DNA from: Chlamydiota bacterium
GTDB taxonomy: Bacteria; Chlamydiota; Chlamydiia; Chlamydiales; Rhabdochlamydiaceae
Reading direction: 5' to 3'
DNA: 5,658 bases
Assembly: GCA_011065225.1 (NCBI GenBank)
Contig: JAAKFC010000102.1
Span: 1-5,658 of the forward strand
Position numbers and translations under genes: made by a program
Shown: positions 1-5,427 of the stretch, in pieces
Layout: every line of letters begins with the position of its first letter
How positions within the stretch are numbered: position 1 is the stretch's first letter
The notes under the pieces: generated by a model
The model's database searches: none
The model's input: the letters and a program-made list of their open reading frames with translations, nothing else
Told to the model about the DNA's origin: nothing

Positions 1-16
1 CAAGTACACTCCATTA

Positions 17-180
17 GAGGGTGTCTACAAAGTCATTCCACTGCTCATGAGAGCAATCTTTTTCCCTATGAAAAGCTTTTCAGGCTTCACAAACTTTTTA
101 AGTTTGCTCCGGCCTCCAAAGCATGCTCATAGGAAAAAATCTTAAGCTCTCAGCAGTGAAAGCACTTTGTAGACACCCTC
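17..180. mobile_element. 164-bp MITE-like palindrome with 17-bp perfect terminal inverted repeats
   Basis: The ends GAGGGTGTCTACAAAGT (17-33) and its exact complement (164-180) are flanked by TTA on both sides (14-16, 181-183), consistent with a 3-bp target duplication. Pairing continues imperfectly inward (CACTGCT..GAGAGC against GCTCTCAGCAGTG), and the centre is a small hairpin, CAAACTT-TTT-AAGTTTG (90-106), exactly midway between the ends. It holds no ORF, so it would have to be mobilised in trans. A TNA-type duplication is known for some IS5-family elements; that link is inference. It begins 15 bp beyond the stop of the leftward ATPase gene, so it may also end that transcript. Confidence 0.75.
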
Positions 181-195
181 TTAGGCACCAAATTT

Positions 196-1320
196 TCAGG
201 TAATAAATTCAAGATAATTGCTCTGAGAAATACAGGTGAAGGTTGCATTTTCATAAGTTTCCAGCCAGAGCTTAGGTGGTTGCGCTTTGTCTTTTTTCCA
301 CTTAAACTCATAGCCATGTAACTGACCTTCTCTTTCTTCTACCCAATCAATCTCTTTTTGATCATATGTACGCCAAAAATAATTATTGCTCCAAATAGAT
401 AGATAGTGCTGTTTTTTAATCCTTTCCATAACTAAATAGTTCTCCCAAAGCATTCCCACGTCATCACGTCGAACTAAAGGATTAAAATTGTTAATTAGCG
501 CATTGCGAACACCGTTATCATAAAAATAATAACGAGATGTTTTTGTTACCTCCTTTCGCAAATTTCGGCTAAACCCGCGAATATTAACCAATACGAAAGC
601 TTTTTCAAGTAAATCGAGATATCTCTCCACCGTATTTTTACTCATAGAAAGCTGCGCCCCCAGTTCATTATGAGAAACCTCTTTACCGACTTGAAAAGCC
701 AGAAGAATTAATAGATCTATCATTTTCTTAGACTTTTGCACCCCTTCAAAGGCAAGGATATCTTTGATCAGATATGAAGATACCAGTTCGTGCAAGTACT
801 CTTGCTTGAGCGAGTTGTCTTTTAGGGTCAAAGTTTCTGGATAGCTTCCATAAATAAGCCTTTCGTCCAAATGCGCGCTCGCCTCTGCTAGAGTTTCGAT
901 TTGATTGAGTTCCAACTGAGAGATAGGAAATAACTGAATGATATGTTGCCTGCCCGTCAATGGCTCGCCGATTTGCTTAGTCAAATCAAACGTCGAGGAT
1001 CCCGTCACAATCACTCTTACGTTCTCAATGTGATCTATAATGAGCTTCAAACTTTTTCCAATTAATGGAATATACTGAGCCTCATCAATAACAAGCAGAG
1101 TTTTTTTCCCAATAAAACTCTTAAGTTTTTCAATTGATTGACTCGATAAAAAATCACTCACAAAAACATCTTCACCTGTCACAAAAAGATAGTTTTTTTT
1201 ATTTTCTAAAAATTTTTTTAAAAGAGTTGTCTTCCCTACCCTTCTAGGCCCGTATATGATCGTTACCTTCTTTGAGGAAAGGGACTTTAATTTTTGAAAT
1301 TGGAAACGGGGGATAAGCAT
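196..1320 (-). CDS. AAA_14/DUF4143-type ATPase, 374 aa
   Basis: P-loop ATPase of the common two-part AAA_14 + DUF4143 architecture, whose cellular role is generally unknown. Walker A is GPRRVGKT (residues 24-31), Walker B is LLVIDEA (75-81), a sensor-like VTGSS lies at 105-109, and LTGR is at 121-124. A winged-helix-like stretch follows at about 210-250 (VSHNELGAQLSMSKNTVERY). The C-terminal part has KEIDWV (322-327) and YEFKWK (336-341). Its E323, D325, E338 and K340 fit the PD-(D/E)xK-like signature typical of DUF4143 proteins; whether it cuts nucleic acid is unknown. Length is normal for the family (about 370-450 aa) and the frame is intact. The ATG at 1320 is preceded by AGGAGAG (1328-1334) seven bases upstream, which supports this start. 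It appears monocistronic: a palindromic promoter region lies upstream and a MITE directly downstream. Family assignment is firm; function is open. Confidence 0.9.
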   Translation of the reverse strand: MLIPRFQFQKLKSLSSKKVTIIYGPRRVGKTTLLKKFLENKKNYLFVTGEDVFVSDFLSSQSIEKLKSFIGKKTLLVIDEAQYIPLIGKSLKLIIDHIENVRVIVTGSSTFDLTKQIGEPLTGRQHIIQLFPISQLELNQIETLAEASAHLDERLIYGSYPETLTLKDNSLKQEYLHELVSSYLIKDILAFEGVQKSKKMIDLLILLAFQVGKEVSHNELGAQLSMSKNTVERYLDLLEKAFVLVNIRGFSRNLRKEVTKTSRYYFYDNGVRNALINNFNPLVRRDDVGMLWENYLVMERIKKQHYLSIWSNNYFWRTYDQKEIDWVEEREGQLHGYEFKWKKDKAQPPKLWLETYENATFTCISQSNYLEFIT

Positions 1321-1343
1321 CTTCCAACTCTCCTATTTTATAT

Positions 1344-1403
1344 GAATACAGTATCATAACTGACTATTTTTATCAAAATTCAGTTATTTTAAAAACTGTA
1401 TTC
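1344..1403. promoter_or_regulatory. Two-part inverted repeat over the ATPase promoter region
   Basis: GAATACAGT (1344-1352) pairs exactly with ACTGTATTC (1395-1403), and ATAACTGA (1356-1363) pairs exactly with TCAGTTAT (1380-1387). The palindrome is therefore 60 bp, 24 bp upstream of the ATPase start. On the minus strand a possible -35 TTGATA (1371-1376) and a weak -10 GATACT fall within it, at a short 15-bp spacing. This arrangement would suit a dimeric regulator or autoregulation, but a structural repeat is equally possible. Confidence 0.55.
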
Positions 1404-1456
1404 GAGAAAATTTTGGATAACCAATTGTATGTTAGAGGTTTGTAAAAATGAAAAAT

Positions 1457-1580
1457 AACGAACCAAAACTTAGCAAAGTTGGGCGAGGAGCAGTAGACTT
1501 CAGATCGCATAGTTATTCAGCGTTTCCTCAAGGGAAGCTATCTACAACTCCGTCAAATTTACGTACTTAGAATTGCCCTT
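1457..1580 (+). repeat. Decayed copy of the palindromic repeat family
   Basis: Bases 1460-1505 resemble the core of the palindrome at 2828-2873 (shared GGCGAGGAGCA and CTTCAGAT), and 1531-1566 resemble 3079-3115 (shared TCTACAACTCC and CAAATTTACGTAC). The hairpin tip is a weakened form of CCAAACTT..AAGTTTGG, flanked by AACGA (1457-1461) and GAGGA (1485-1489), which is the signature seen in the intact elements. The outer arms no longer pair well, so this looks like an old or mosaic copy. The stretch 1404-1586 has no credible gene. Confidence 0.5.
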
Positions 1581-1586
1581 AACAAA

Positions 1587-1886
1587 TTATTGAGAAGCAT
1601 TCTCGTATGGGATGCTCAAAGCTTCGCCAGGATCAAGACCTGGCTTTTGCAGACAACTACATATCACTTTATACCGATTATTTACCCTGTCGTATTCGAC
1701 AACATTAAGCTTTATCATTCCCTTATTCGAATCAGCATAAATCCCATCTTCTCGGACTGCAACCTCATTGCCCTCAAACCACTCATAGTGGGGATCCTCC
1801 TTATGTCCTTCCCAAGCATTCAACAGAATGTTGGAAACCATGAAAACACTGCTCAATAGAAATACAACTATTCCTCTACTCTTCAT
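1587..1886 (-). CDS. Small exported or membrane-anchored protein, 99 aa, unknown function
   Basis: The start at 1886 is chosen because AAGGAGG (1895-1901) lies eight bases upstream; an in-frame ATG at 1916 has no comparable site. Residues 2-4 are basic-leaning (KSR), followed by a hydrophobic stretch at about 5-23, so an uncleaved anchor or a signal peptide is likely; there is no clear lipobox. The mature part is short and polar (EVAVREDGIYADSNKG, then IKLNVVEYDRVNNRYKVI), possibly a small beta fold, with a CSC pair at 76-78. The start overlaps the stop of the upstream 55-codon frame by 11 bases, and the ribosome site lies inside that frame, a translationally coupled layout. I recognise no family. 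It is the last gene of the leftward cluster 2611-1587. Confidence 0.7.
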   Translation of the reverse strand: MKSRGIVVFLLSSVFMVSNILLNAWEGHKEDPHYEWFEGNEVAVREDGIYADSNKGMIKLNVVEYDRVNNRYKVICSCLQKPGLDPGEALSIPYENASQ

Positions 1887-2046
1887 ACCGATATCCTCCT
1901 TCTTCTTTGAAAACATCTTTTAAAACATTAGGAATAATGCTTGGAGTATGGACCCCGTTTTTCTCCGCATCAGAAGCCTTAGCTTCCCAGTATTTCTGCT
2001 TCTCAAAAGCTTTCTACTCACAGTCTAATGATAAGAGCTGATTCAT
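1876..2046 (-). pseudogene. Small gene of 55 sense codons interrupted by an in-frame TAG at codon 11
   Basis: An ATG at 2044-2046 has a strong ribosome site AAGGAG (2053-2058) six bases upstream. The frame reads MNQLLSLDCE, then TAG (2014-2016), then 45 further codons (KAFEKQKYWEAK..., ...VFKEEGGYRYEE) to TAG at 1876-1878. The second part is hydrophilic, lysine/glutamate-rich and protein-like, and ends within the coupled start of the 99-aa gene. TAG is one transition away from CAG (Gln), so a recent nonsense mutation is the simplest reading. Alternatives are stop readthrough, a 10-residue leader peptide, or a base error. No family recognised. If translation stops early, the coupled downstream gene would depend on its own ribosome site. 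Confidence 0.6.
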
Positions 2047-2096
2047 ATGCAACTCCTTTTTTAATAGTTTGGAATACATATAAATTGAAGTATTCT

Positions 2097-2259
2097 TATA
2101 CATATTCCAGTTCAAGAATTGGAATTTTGGCCAGAAGGCCCTCAAGTTTTTTGGATGCGACGAGCTGCAGTGTTCATAGACACGGAGCGAGGAACAGACG
2201 GAAAACTTGAGGAATAGCCGACGTTGTCAAAAACCAATTCTTGAACTGGAATGTGTATA
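2097..2259 (+). mobile_element. 163-bp palindromic MITE, copy 1, inserted in a gene's 3' end
   Basis: Terminal repeats 2097-2122 and 2234-2259 match at 25 of 26 positions, and the one difference is a T.G pair; the ends are TATACA/TGTATA. A second stem pairs CCTCAAGTTTT (2140-2150) with AAAACTTGAGG (2202-2212). Near the tip GACGA (2159-2163) faces GAGGA (2189-2193), and GTGT-TCATAG-ACAC forms the apex. It aligns without gaps to the complement of 3291-3453, also 163 bp, at about 121 of 163 positions by hand count. The flanks fit a TA target duplication: deleting the element plus one TA restores a sensible gene end (see the CDS at 2174-2611). No ORF of its own. Confidence 0.85.
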
Positions 2260-2611
2260 GCTTGGACCGAGTCTTAAGATCCTGTGCATAATGTGCGAGC
2301 CATAAAAAAGATGTTTGTTTTTGATAATGGTCTCGTTTGCCGAGCTCGGAGAAAATAACACCAAATACAATGAGCGATAAAGGAACGATAATGTAAGTAG
2401 CTAAGGGAATCACATAACCAGTCAAAACACCAACAAAATAACAAATTGCAGGCAATGCTACACCCAAAATGACACGTCCGGCATCATTGAGTTCTTTTTG
2501 ACAAAACCTTGTTGCATCCCACTTTTCTGTTTGTGTCATTGATTGCTCATCAAAAACATAATATCCATCTTTGTTTAACTTACAATCTAAACCATTTACT
2601 TTTGTAGCCAT
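2174..2611 (-). CDS. Small two-transmembrane protein, 145 aa, candidate inclusion-membrane type; C-terminus supplied by a MITE
   Basis: The start at 2611 is favoured because GGAGG (2616-2620) lies four bases upstream. The frame stays open to an ATG at 2728, but that part runs through a palindrome. Residues 1-45 are polar, then two adjacent hydrophobic segments follow at about 47-64 and 67-87 with a very short turn, and a polar tail begins at 88. This bilobed hydrophobic block is the known hallmark of chlamydial Inc proteins; the assignment depends on host lineage and is inference. Residues 119-145 are encoded by the inserted 163-bp element. Without it and one TA copy, the frame would read RILQFICIPNY and stop at 2061-2063, 14 bases before the next gene's ATG, giving an ancestral protein of 129 aa. 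It would therefore have headed a compact operon with the genes at 2046 and 1886. Whether the altered protein still works is unknown. Confidence 0.7.
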   Translation of the reverse strand: MATKVNGLDCKLNKDGYYVFDEQSMTQTEKWDATRFCQKELNDAGRVILGVALPAICYFVGVLTGYVIPLATYIIVPLSLIVFGVIFSELGKRDHYQKQTSFLWLAHYAQDLKTRSKLYTFQFKNWFLTTSAIPQVFRLFLAPCL

Positions 2612-2640
2612 AAACCCTCCGGGGAAAACATTTTTTCTCT

Positions 2641-2763
2641 TGGCAATTTTTGGGAGCTGAACAAACAATTTGGATTTTCTTGAGGGGGGGGGTAGTACAA
2701 ATAGTACTTCTGGCAAACGAAGATCCAAAATGCGTCGTTTTCAACCCAAAATTTGGCCAGGCC
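2641..2763. repeat. About 123-bp imperfect palindrome upstream of the membrane-protein gene
   Basis: TTTTGGG (2648-2654) pairs with CCCAAAA (2745-2751), TTTGGAT (2669-2675) pairs with ATCCAAA (2723-2729), and the apex is AGTAC-AAATA-GTACT (2694-2708). All share a centre near 2700. One arm carries a run of nine G (2684-2692), which is not matched in the other arm and is prone to slippage or base-call error. On the minus strand the structure would lie in the leader of the gene starting at 2611, about 30 bases before its ribosome site. Confidence 0.6.
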
Positions 2764-2768
2764 AATGA

Positions 2769-2911
2769 GAAGAGGAGCTAGGGAATTCCTCGGTTTAATA
2801 GGCGGGTTAGATGGAGGCTAGTGCGACGAGCCAAACTTAGGTAAGTTTGGCGAGGAGCAATAGTCCTTCAGATGGCCCGCCTAGTAAAGCGAGGAACCCT
2901 AGATACTCTTC
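2769..2911 (+). repeat. Palindromic element with a 10-bp perfect apical stem
   Basis: Arms CTAGGGAATTCCTCG... (from 2778) and ...CGAGGAACCCTAG (to 2902) pair over about 45 bp, with several differences that are G.T pairs on the plus strand. Weak pairing continues to GAAGAG/CTCTTC at the limits. The apex GCCAAACTTA-GG-TAAGTTTGGC (2830-2851) is perfect. Between arm and apex, GACGA (2825-2829) faces GAGGA (2852-2856), bounded by TGC/GCA. TA occurs at both ends of the CTAGGG repeat (2779-2780, 2900-2901), compatible with insertion at TA. No ORF. It ends six bases before the tRNA-Phe remnant. Confidence 0.75.
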
Positions 2912-2917
2912 GAGTTA

Positions 2918-2959
2918 GCCAGAGCCAGAATCGAACTGGCGACACAAGGATTTTCAGTC
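2918..2959 (-). pseudogene. tRNA-Phe 3' remnant or integration-site copy
   Basis: These 42 bases are identical, in the same orientation, to 5159-5200 of the intact tRNA-Phe: from the 5' strand of the anticodon stem through the T arm to the acceptor stem, with the next acceptor base changed. Duplication of the 3' part of a tRNA in direct orientation is what tyrosine-recombinase islands leave at their ends. Beyond the identity, reading into the tRNA 5' half, only a short GAGCTCA resembles the D arm, so a decayed full tRNA copy is the alternative. It cannot fold as a complete tRNA. Confidence 0.8.
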
Positions 2960-3191
2960 TTCCTAAATGAGCTCCGAAAACTACCCCCGATGACCTTAAA
3001 TCAACCTAGATCACCAAGGATACAAGGGATGAGAAATTATTCCTAGAAAAGTTTGGCAGCTATGATCAAGCAACGCCTAGGGAAGGTAATCTACAACTCC
3101 GGCAAATTTACGTACCTGTTCAGGCTGGGAGCTTAAGACGGACTATTCTAAATCCCATTCTTGATTTTGCTCTTTGCCTAAGCATTACCTA
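2960..3191. other. Gene-free stretch with a weak palindrome and a dispersed repeat
   Basis: No credible ORF or ribosome site in either direction. Around 3030-3100 there is a weak palindrome centred on TGATCA (3063-3068), pairing ATTATTCCTAG with CTAGGGAAGGTAAT only with gaps. Bases 3079-3115 repeat 1531-1566 with one indel and few changes. Nothing else recognised. Confidence 0.4.
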
Positions 3192-3709
3192 TTAAACCAG
3201 TGAATGACAGAGCCCACACATGCCGTTATAAGGGGTCCATTTCACTACAGAATATGCAGTTTTAGTGGTTGATAATAAAGATTGGGTCTTTATACAGATC
3301 GTGATTCAAAAATCTGTTTTTCACGGCGTCGACTTATCCTCAAATTTATCACCTGCTCCTCACTCCGTGTCTATGAACACTGCAGTTCGTTGCAGTTAAA
3401 AAATTTGAGGGTCTCCTTGTGAAATTTCCGATTTTTGAATCACGATCTGTATAGTACAATAAGCTCTTTATTGTTTTCTACGATCAGAATATTTCTCACT
3501 TGACAAACTGCATCAAGTATTTGTTTGGGATCATTAGATTGATTAAAAAACGCATTCTGAAGACCTCTTCCAGAGGCTAAATCTCGATCTTCTGTCGTTT
3601 CTAAATACTCCCCTGATCGGTTCCAAAGAGTTTCTGCTATCTTTGAAAACTGAGAATCTGATCTCAAACCTTTTTTTTCAACTCCTGAGCCTTTGTCAGA
3701 AAGTTGAAT
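3192..3709 (-). pseudogene. Degraded gene of unknown function, split by a 163-bp element
   Basis: An open frame runs leftward from 3709 (IQLSDKGSGVEKKG..., ...GEYLETTEDRDLASGRG, ...ILIVENNKELIVL) into the element at 3453 and stops at 3440-3442 inside it. If the element and one TA copy are removed, the frame continues KTQSLLSTTKTAYSVVKW... for 32 codons to TAA at 3192-3194. The upstream side is also doubtful: the only ATG in this frame (3734-3736, MGSVTFFL) is cut off by TAA at 3710-3712, and the TTG at 3667 lacks a well-placed ribosome site. An A8 run on the coding strand (3671-3678) may mark a frameshift. The composition looks protein-like but I recognise no family. The piece after the junction is only weakly supported. 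Confidence 0.5.
3291..3453 (-). mobile_element. 163-bp palindromic MITE, copy 2
   Basis: Terminal repeats TATACAGATCGTGATTCAAA + AATC (3291-3314) and their exact complement (3430-3453) are 24 bp and perfect. Its complement aligns end to end with 2097-2259, equal length and no gaps, with an invariant core around GCAGTGTTCATAGACACGGA. A second stem pairs CCTCAAATTT with AAATTTGAGG on the minus strand. On that strand AACGA (3387-3391) faces GAGGA (3357-3361) near the tip. The flanks fit a TA duplication at a CTA codon of the interrupted frame. It has no ORF. Confidence 0.88.
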
Positions 3710-3769
3710 TTACAGAAAGAATGTTACACTACCCATGATTTCCAGACTATTTCAAAAAAAAGACTAAAA

Positions 3770-3796
3770 TTGACAAGAAATAATTTAATCTATAGT
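3770..3796 (+). promoter_or_regulatory. Probable sigma-70-type promoter of the PLP-enzyme gene
   Basis: A consensus TTGACA (3770-3775) is followed after 15 bp by TATAGT (3791-3796). The spacing is short but usable. Transcription would begin near 3803 and leave a leader of about 14 bases before the ATG at 3817, with AAAGG (3806-3810) as ribosome site. Confidence 0.5.
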
Positions 3797-3816
3797 TGTT
3801 TGATCAAAGGCTTATT

Positions 3817-5118
3817 ATGGTAAAAAAAGACAACTCCTCAAAAGAACCAAACTTAAAGAAGTCCGAAGAACTGGCTCAAGAGGAGTCTTTGGCACATAAA
3901 TTCGCTAATAACTGGCAAAAAAAGAAGCTTGACCGGGCGAAAAAACATCAGTTCAAAGCCTTCGATCTAATCAACAATCTAGTGGTCACCAAAAGAGAGG
4001 GGAAAACTATTGAAGTCGCTGATGGAAGACGAATGGTTGAGTTTGCCTGCTGCTCCTATCTAGGACTAGACGTTGATAAGCGGGTTGTTAATGCGGGGAA
4101 AGCGCATCTAGAAGAATATGGTGTCAATCTCGCCGTTGCAAGAACACGATTGAGAATGGAACCATTTGATGTCTTAGAAAAGTTGCTCAGTCAAATGTTT
4201 TGCGGGGCATCCATTTCGATCTTTACCTCTTTGCATCTGACCCATCTCGGTTTTTTGCCTCTTTTGGGATCTGGCGAAATGCCAAGTTTTCCAATCAAGA
4301 AAAATGGCCCTTTATTCATTATGGATACGAGGGCACATGCCTGTCTGCAAATCAACCAGGGGCTTCTGGAGCAATTTGGTCAAGTAGTACGAACTGATTT
4401 CCGAGAGGAAGAGAATATCATTGCAGCCTTTGAGCAGGCAGGCAAAAACCGTCAGACACCAATTTCTCTTTCTGACAGCGTCGTATCTATGGGAGGAATC
4501 GTTCCGGTGCTCTTACTACTCGAGCTGGCCGAGAAATACGATGGTTACATTTACCTTGATGACGCCCACGGCACATCCATTTACGGCAAAAATGGCTGTG
4601 GCTACACTCTTGATCTCTTGAAAAACAAATTCCATCCTCGAATGATCCTCACCCCTGCTCTCTCAAAAGGGTTTGGAACAAATGGAGGAATTCTCGCGCT
4701 ACCAACCAAAAAAGATACAGAGATTGTGAAACGCTTTGATAGTAATTACCTCTTTGGCAACCCCCCTCCCATGTCAATTATCACCTCCTCGATCGCCTCA
4801 GCAAAGATCCATCTCACCGATGAGATTGATGAGTTGCAAAAGAAATTATGGGACAACGTAGCCTATTTCGACTCACTCAATAAATCTCATACAAACTACT
4901 TAGATTATAAAGCGCCTATCCGAGCGATATTCATCGGTGATGAGCATAAGACAATTGAATGCACCGCTCAATTGCAAGAAGCGGGTTTCTTTGTCACCGG
5001 CGCAATGTACCCCACCGTGGCTATGGGAAAATCGATTTTACGCGTTGCCCTCTCTGCACTTCATTCAAAAGAAGAGATCGCTGAGCTGTGCAAATACATC
5101 AATAAATATTCTCCGTAG
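3817..5118 (+). CDS. Alpha-oxoamine synthase family PLP enzyme (BioF/KBL/SPT-like), 433 aa
   Basis: Fold-type I PLP enzyme of the family that condenses an amino acid with an acyl-CoA, releasing CoA and, in most members, CO2. Visible signatures: SYLGL after the N-terminal region; H174 in DTRAHA (stacks on PLP in relatives); S224 in DSVVSMGG; D248 and H251 in YLDDAHG (contact the PLP ring); K284 in ALSKGFG (Schiff-base lysine); R409 in ILRVALSALH (substrate-carboxylate arginine). About 50 charged N-terminal residues precede the usual core, making it longer than the typical 400 aa. The segment usually resembling G-x-R-x-x-x-G-T-x-x-x-H-x-x-LE reads GVNLAVARTRLRMEPFDVLE: it keeps the Arg and LE but lacks the GT and His, so the substrate may differ from BioF or KBL. 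The ATG at 3817 is preferred over TTG at 3796 because AAAGG sits six bases upstream. It stands alone, with its own promoter and terminator, between the two tRNA-Phe copies. Family is sure; substrate is not. Confidence 0.88.
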   Translation: MVKKDNSSKEPNLKKSEELAQEESLAHKFANNWQKKKLDRAKKHQFKAFDLINNLVVTKREGKTIEVADGRRMVEFACCSYLGLDVDKRVVNAGKAHLEEYGVNLAVARTRLRMEPFDVLEKLLSQMFCGASISIFTSLHLTHLGFLPLLGSGEMPSFPIKKNGPLFIMDTRAHACLQINQGLLEQFGQVVRTDFREEENIIAAFEQAGKNRQTPISLSDSVVSMGGIVPVLLLLELAEKYDGYIYLDDAHGTSIYGKNGCGYTLDLLKNKFHPRMILTPALSKGFGTNGGILALPTKKDTEIVKRFDSNYLFGNPPPMSIITSSIASAKIHLTDEIDELQKKLWDNVAYFDSLNKSHTNYLDYKAPIRAIFIGDEHKTIECTAQLQEAGFFVTGAMYPTVAMGKSILRVALSALHSKEEIAELCKYINKYSP

Positions 5119-5146
5119 CTCGGCAATACTACGGGATTTCTGTTTT
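5113..5146 (+). terminator. Probable intrinsic terminator overlapping the PLP-enzyme stop codon
   Basis: CCGTAG (5113-5118) pairs with CTACGG (5129-5134) around a 10-base loop, followed by the T-rich GATTTCTGTTTT. The stem includes the stop codon. On the minus strand the same hairpin is followed by AGAATATTTATT, so it could also stop transcription leaving the tRNA gene. Confidence 0.55.
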
Positions 5147-5156
5147 CTAGAACGAA

Positions 5157-5229
<73 letters not shown>

Positions 5230-5234
5230 AAAAA

Positions 5235-5403
5235 CTAATAATTCAACTTGTCCCCTATCTCTTTCCTGAACTATCTGCGAGAAAGACCTACTTCGCTTTC
5301 CTCGTCGGAAAGATGTATTTACACCTTCCCTTCCTCGGAAATCTTGTATCTCTTCCTCTCGCTAACGTCCAAAAAAGAGATAGGGGGCAAGTTGAATTAA
5401 TAG
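5235..5403 (-). mobile_element. 169-bp palindromic MITE-like element abutting tRNA-Phe
   Basis: Arms 5235-5264 and 5374-5403 (CTA-N-TAATTCAACTTG-Y-CCCCTATCTCTTT) match at 28 of 30 positions, and TA lies at both ends (5236-5237, 5401-5402). On the minus strand the inner hairpin pairs TTTCC/GGAAA (5337-5341 with 5297-5301), then GAGGA (5332-5336) faces GACGA (5302-5306), then an 11-bp stem with two G.T pairs closes on a two-base loop (5318-5319). The arms resemble no other element here, but the internal loop is the same. It has no ORF. Confidence 0.7.
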
Positions 5404-5427
5404 GGTAGAGTAGAGATGGGGTTCTTT

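Noticed and set aside
1590..1859. Plus-strand ORF of 89 codons
   Set aside because: Antisense to the 99-aa gene, which has a better ribosome site and signal-like N-terminus.
2028..2210. Plus-strand ORF of 60 codons
   Set aside because: Runs through the 163-bp element and has no ribosome site; the frame is a by-product of the repeat.
2612..2728. N-terminal extension of the membrane protein to the ATG at 2728
   Set aside because: It translates the palindrome and the G9 run; the ATG at 2611 has the ribosome site.
2580..2765. Minus-strand ORF of 61 codons
   Set aside because: Overlaps the palindrome and the true gene start in another frame; no supporting signals.
2960..3291. Integrase or other mobility gene inside the tRNA-bracketed segment
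   Set aside because: All six frames are short, with no recombinase motifs visible.
1344..3453. CRISPR array
   Set aside because: The repeats are dispersed, palindromic, unequal in spacing and inverted relative to each other; there are no regular spacers and no cas genes.
4200..4621. Short plus-strand ORFs inside the PLP-enzyme gene
   Set aside because: Alternative frames of a well-supported enzyme.
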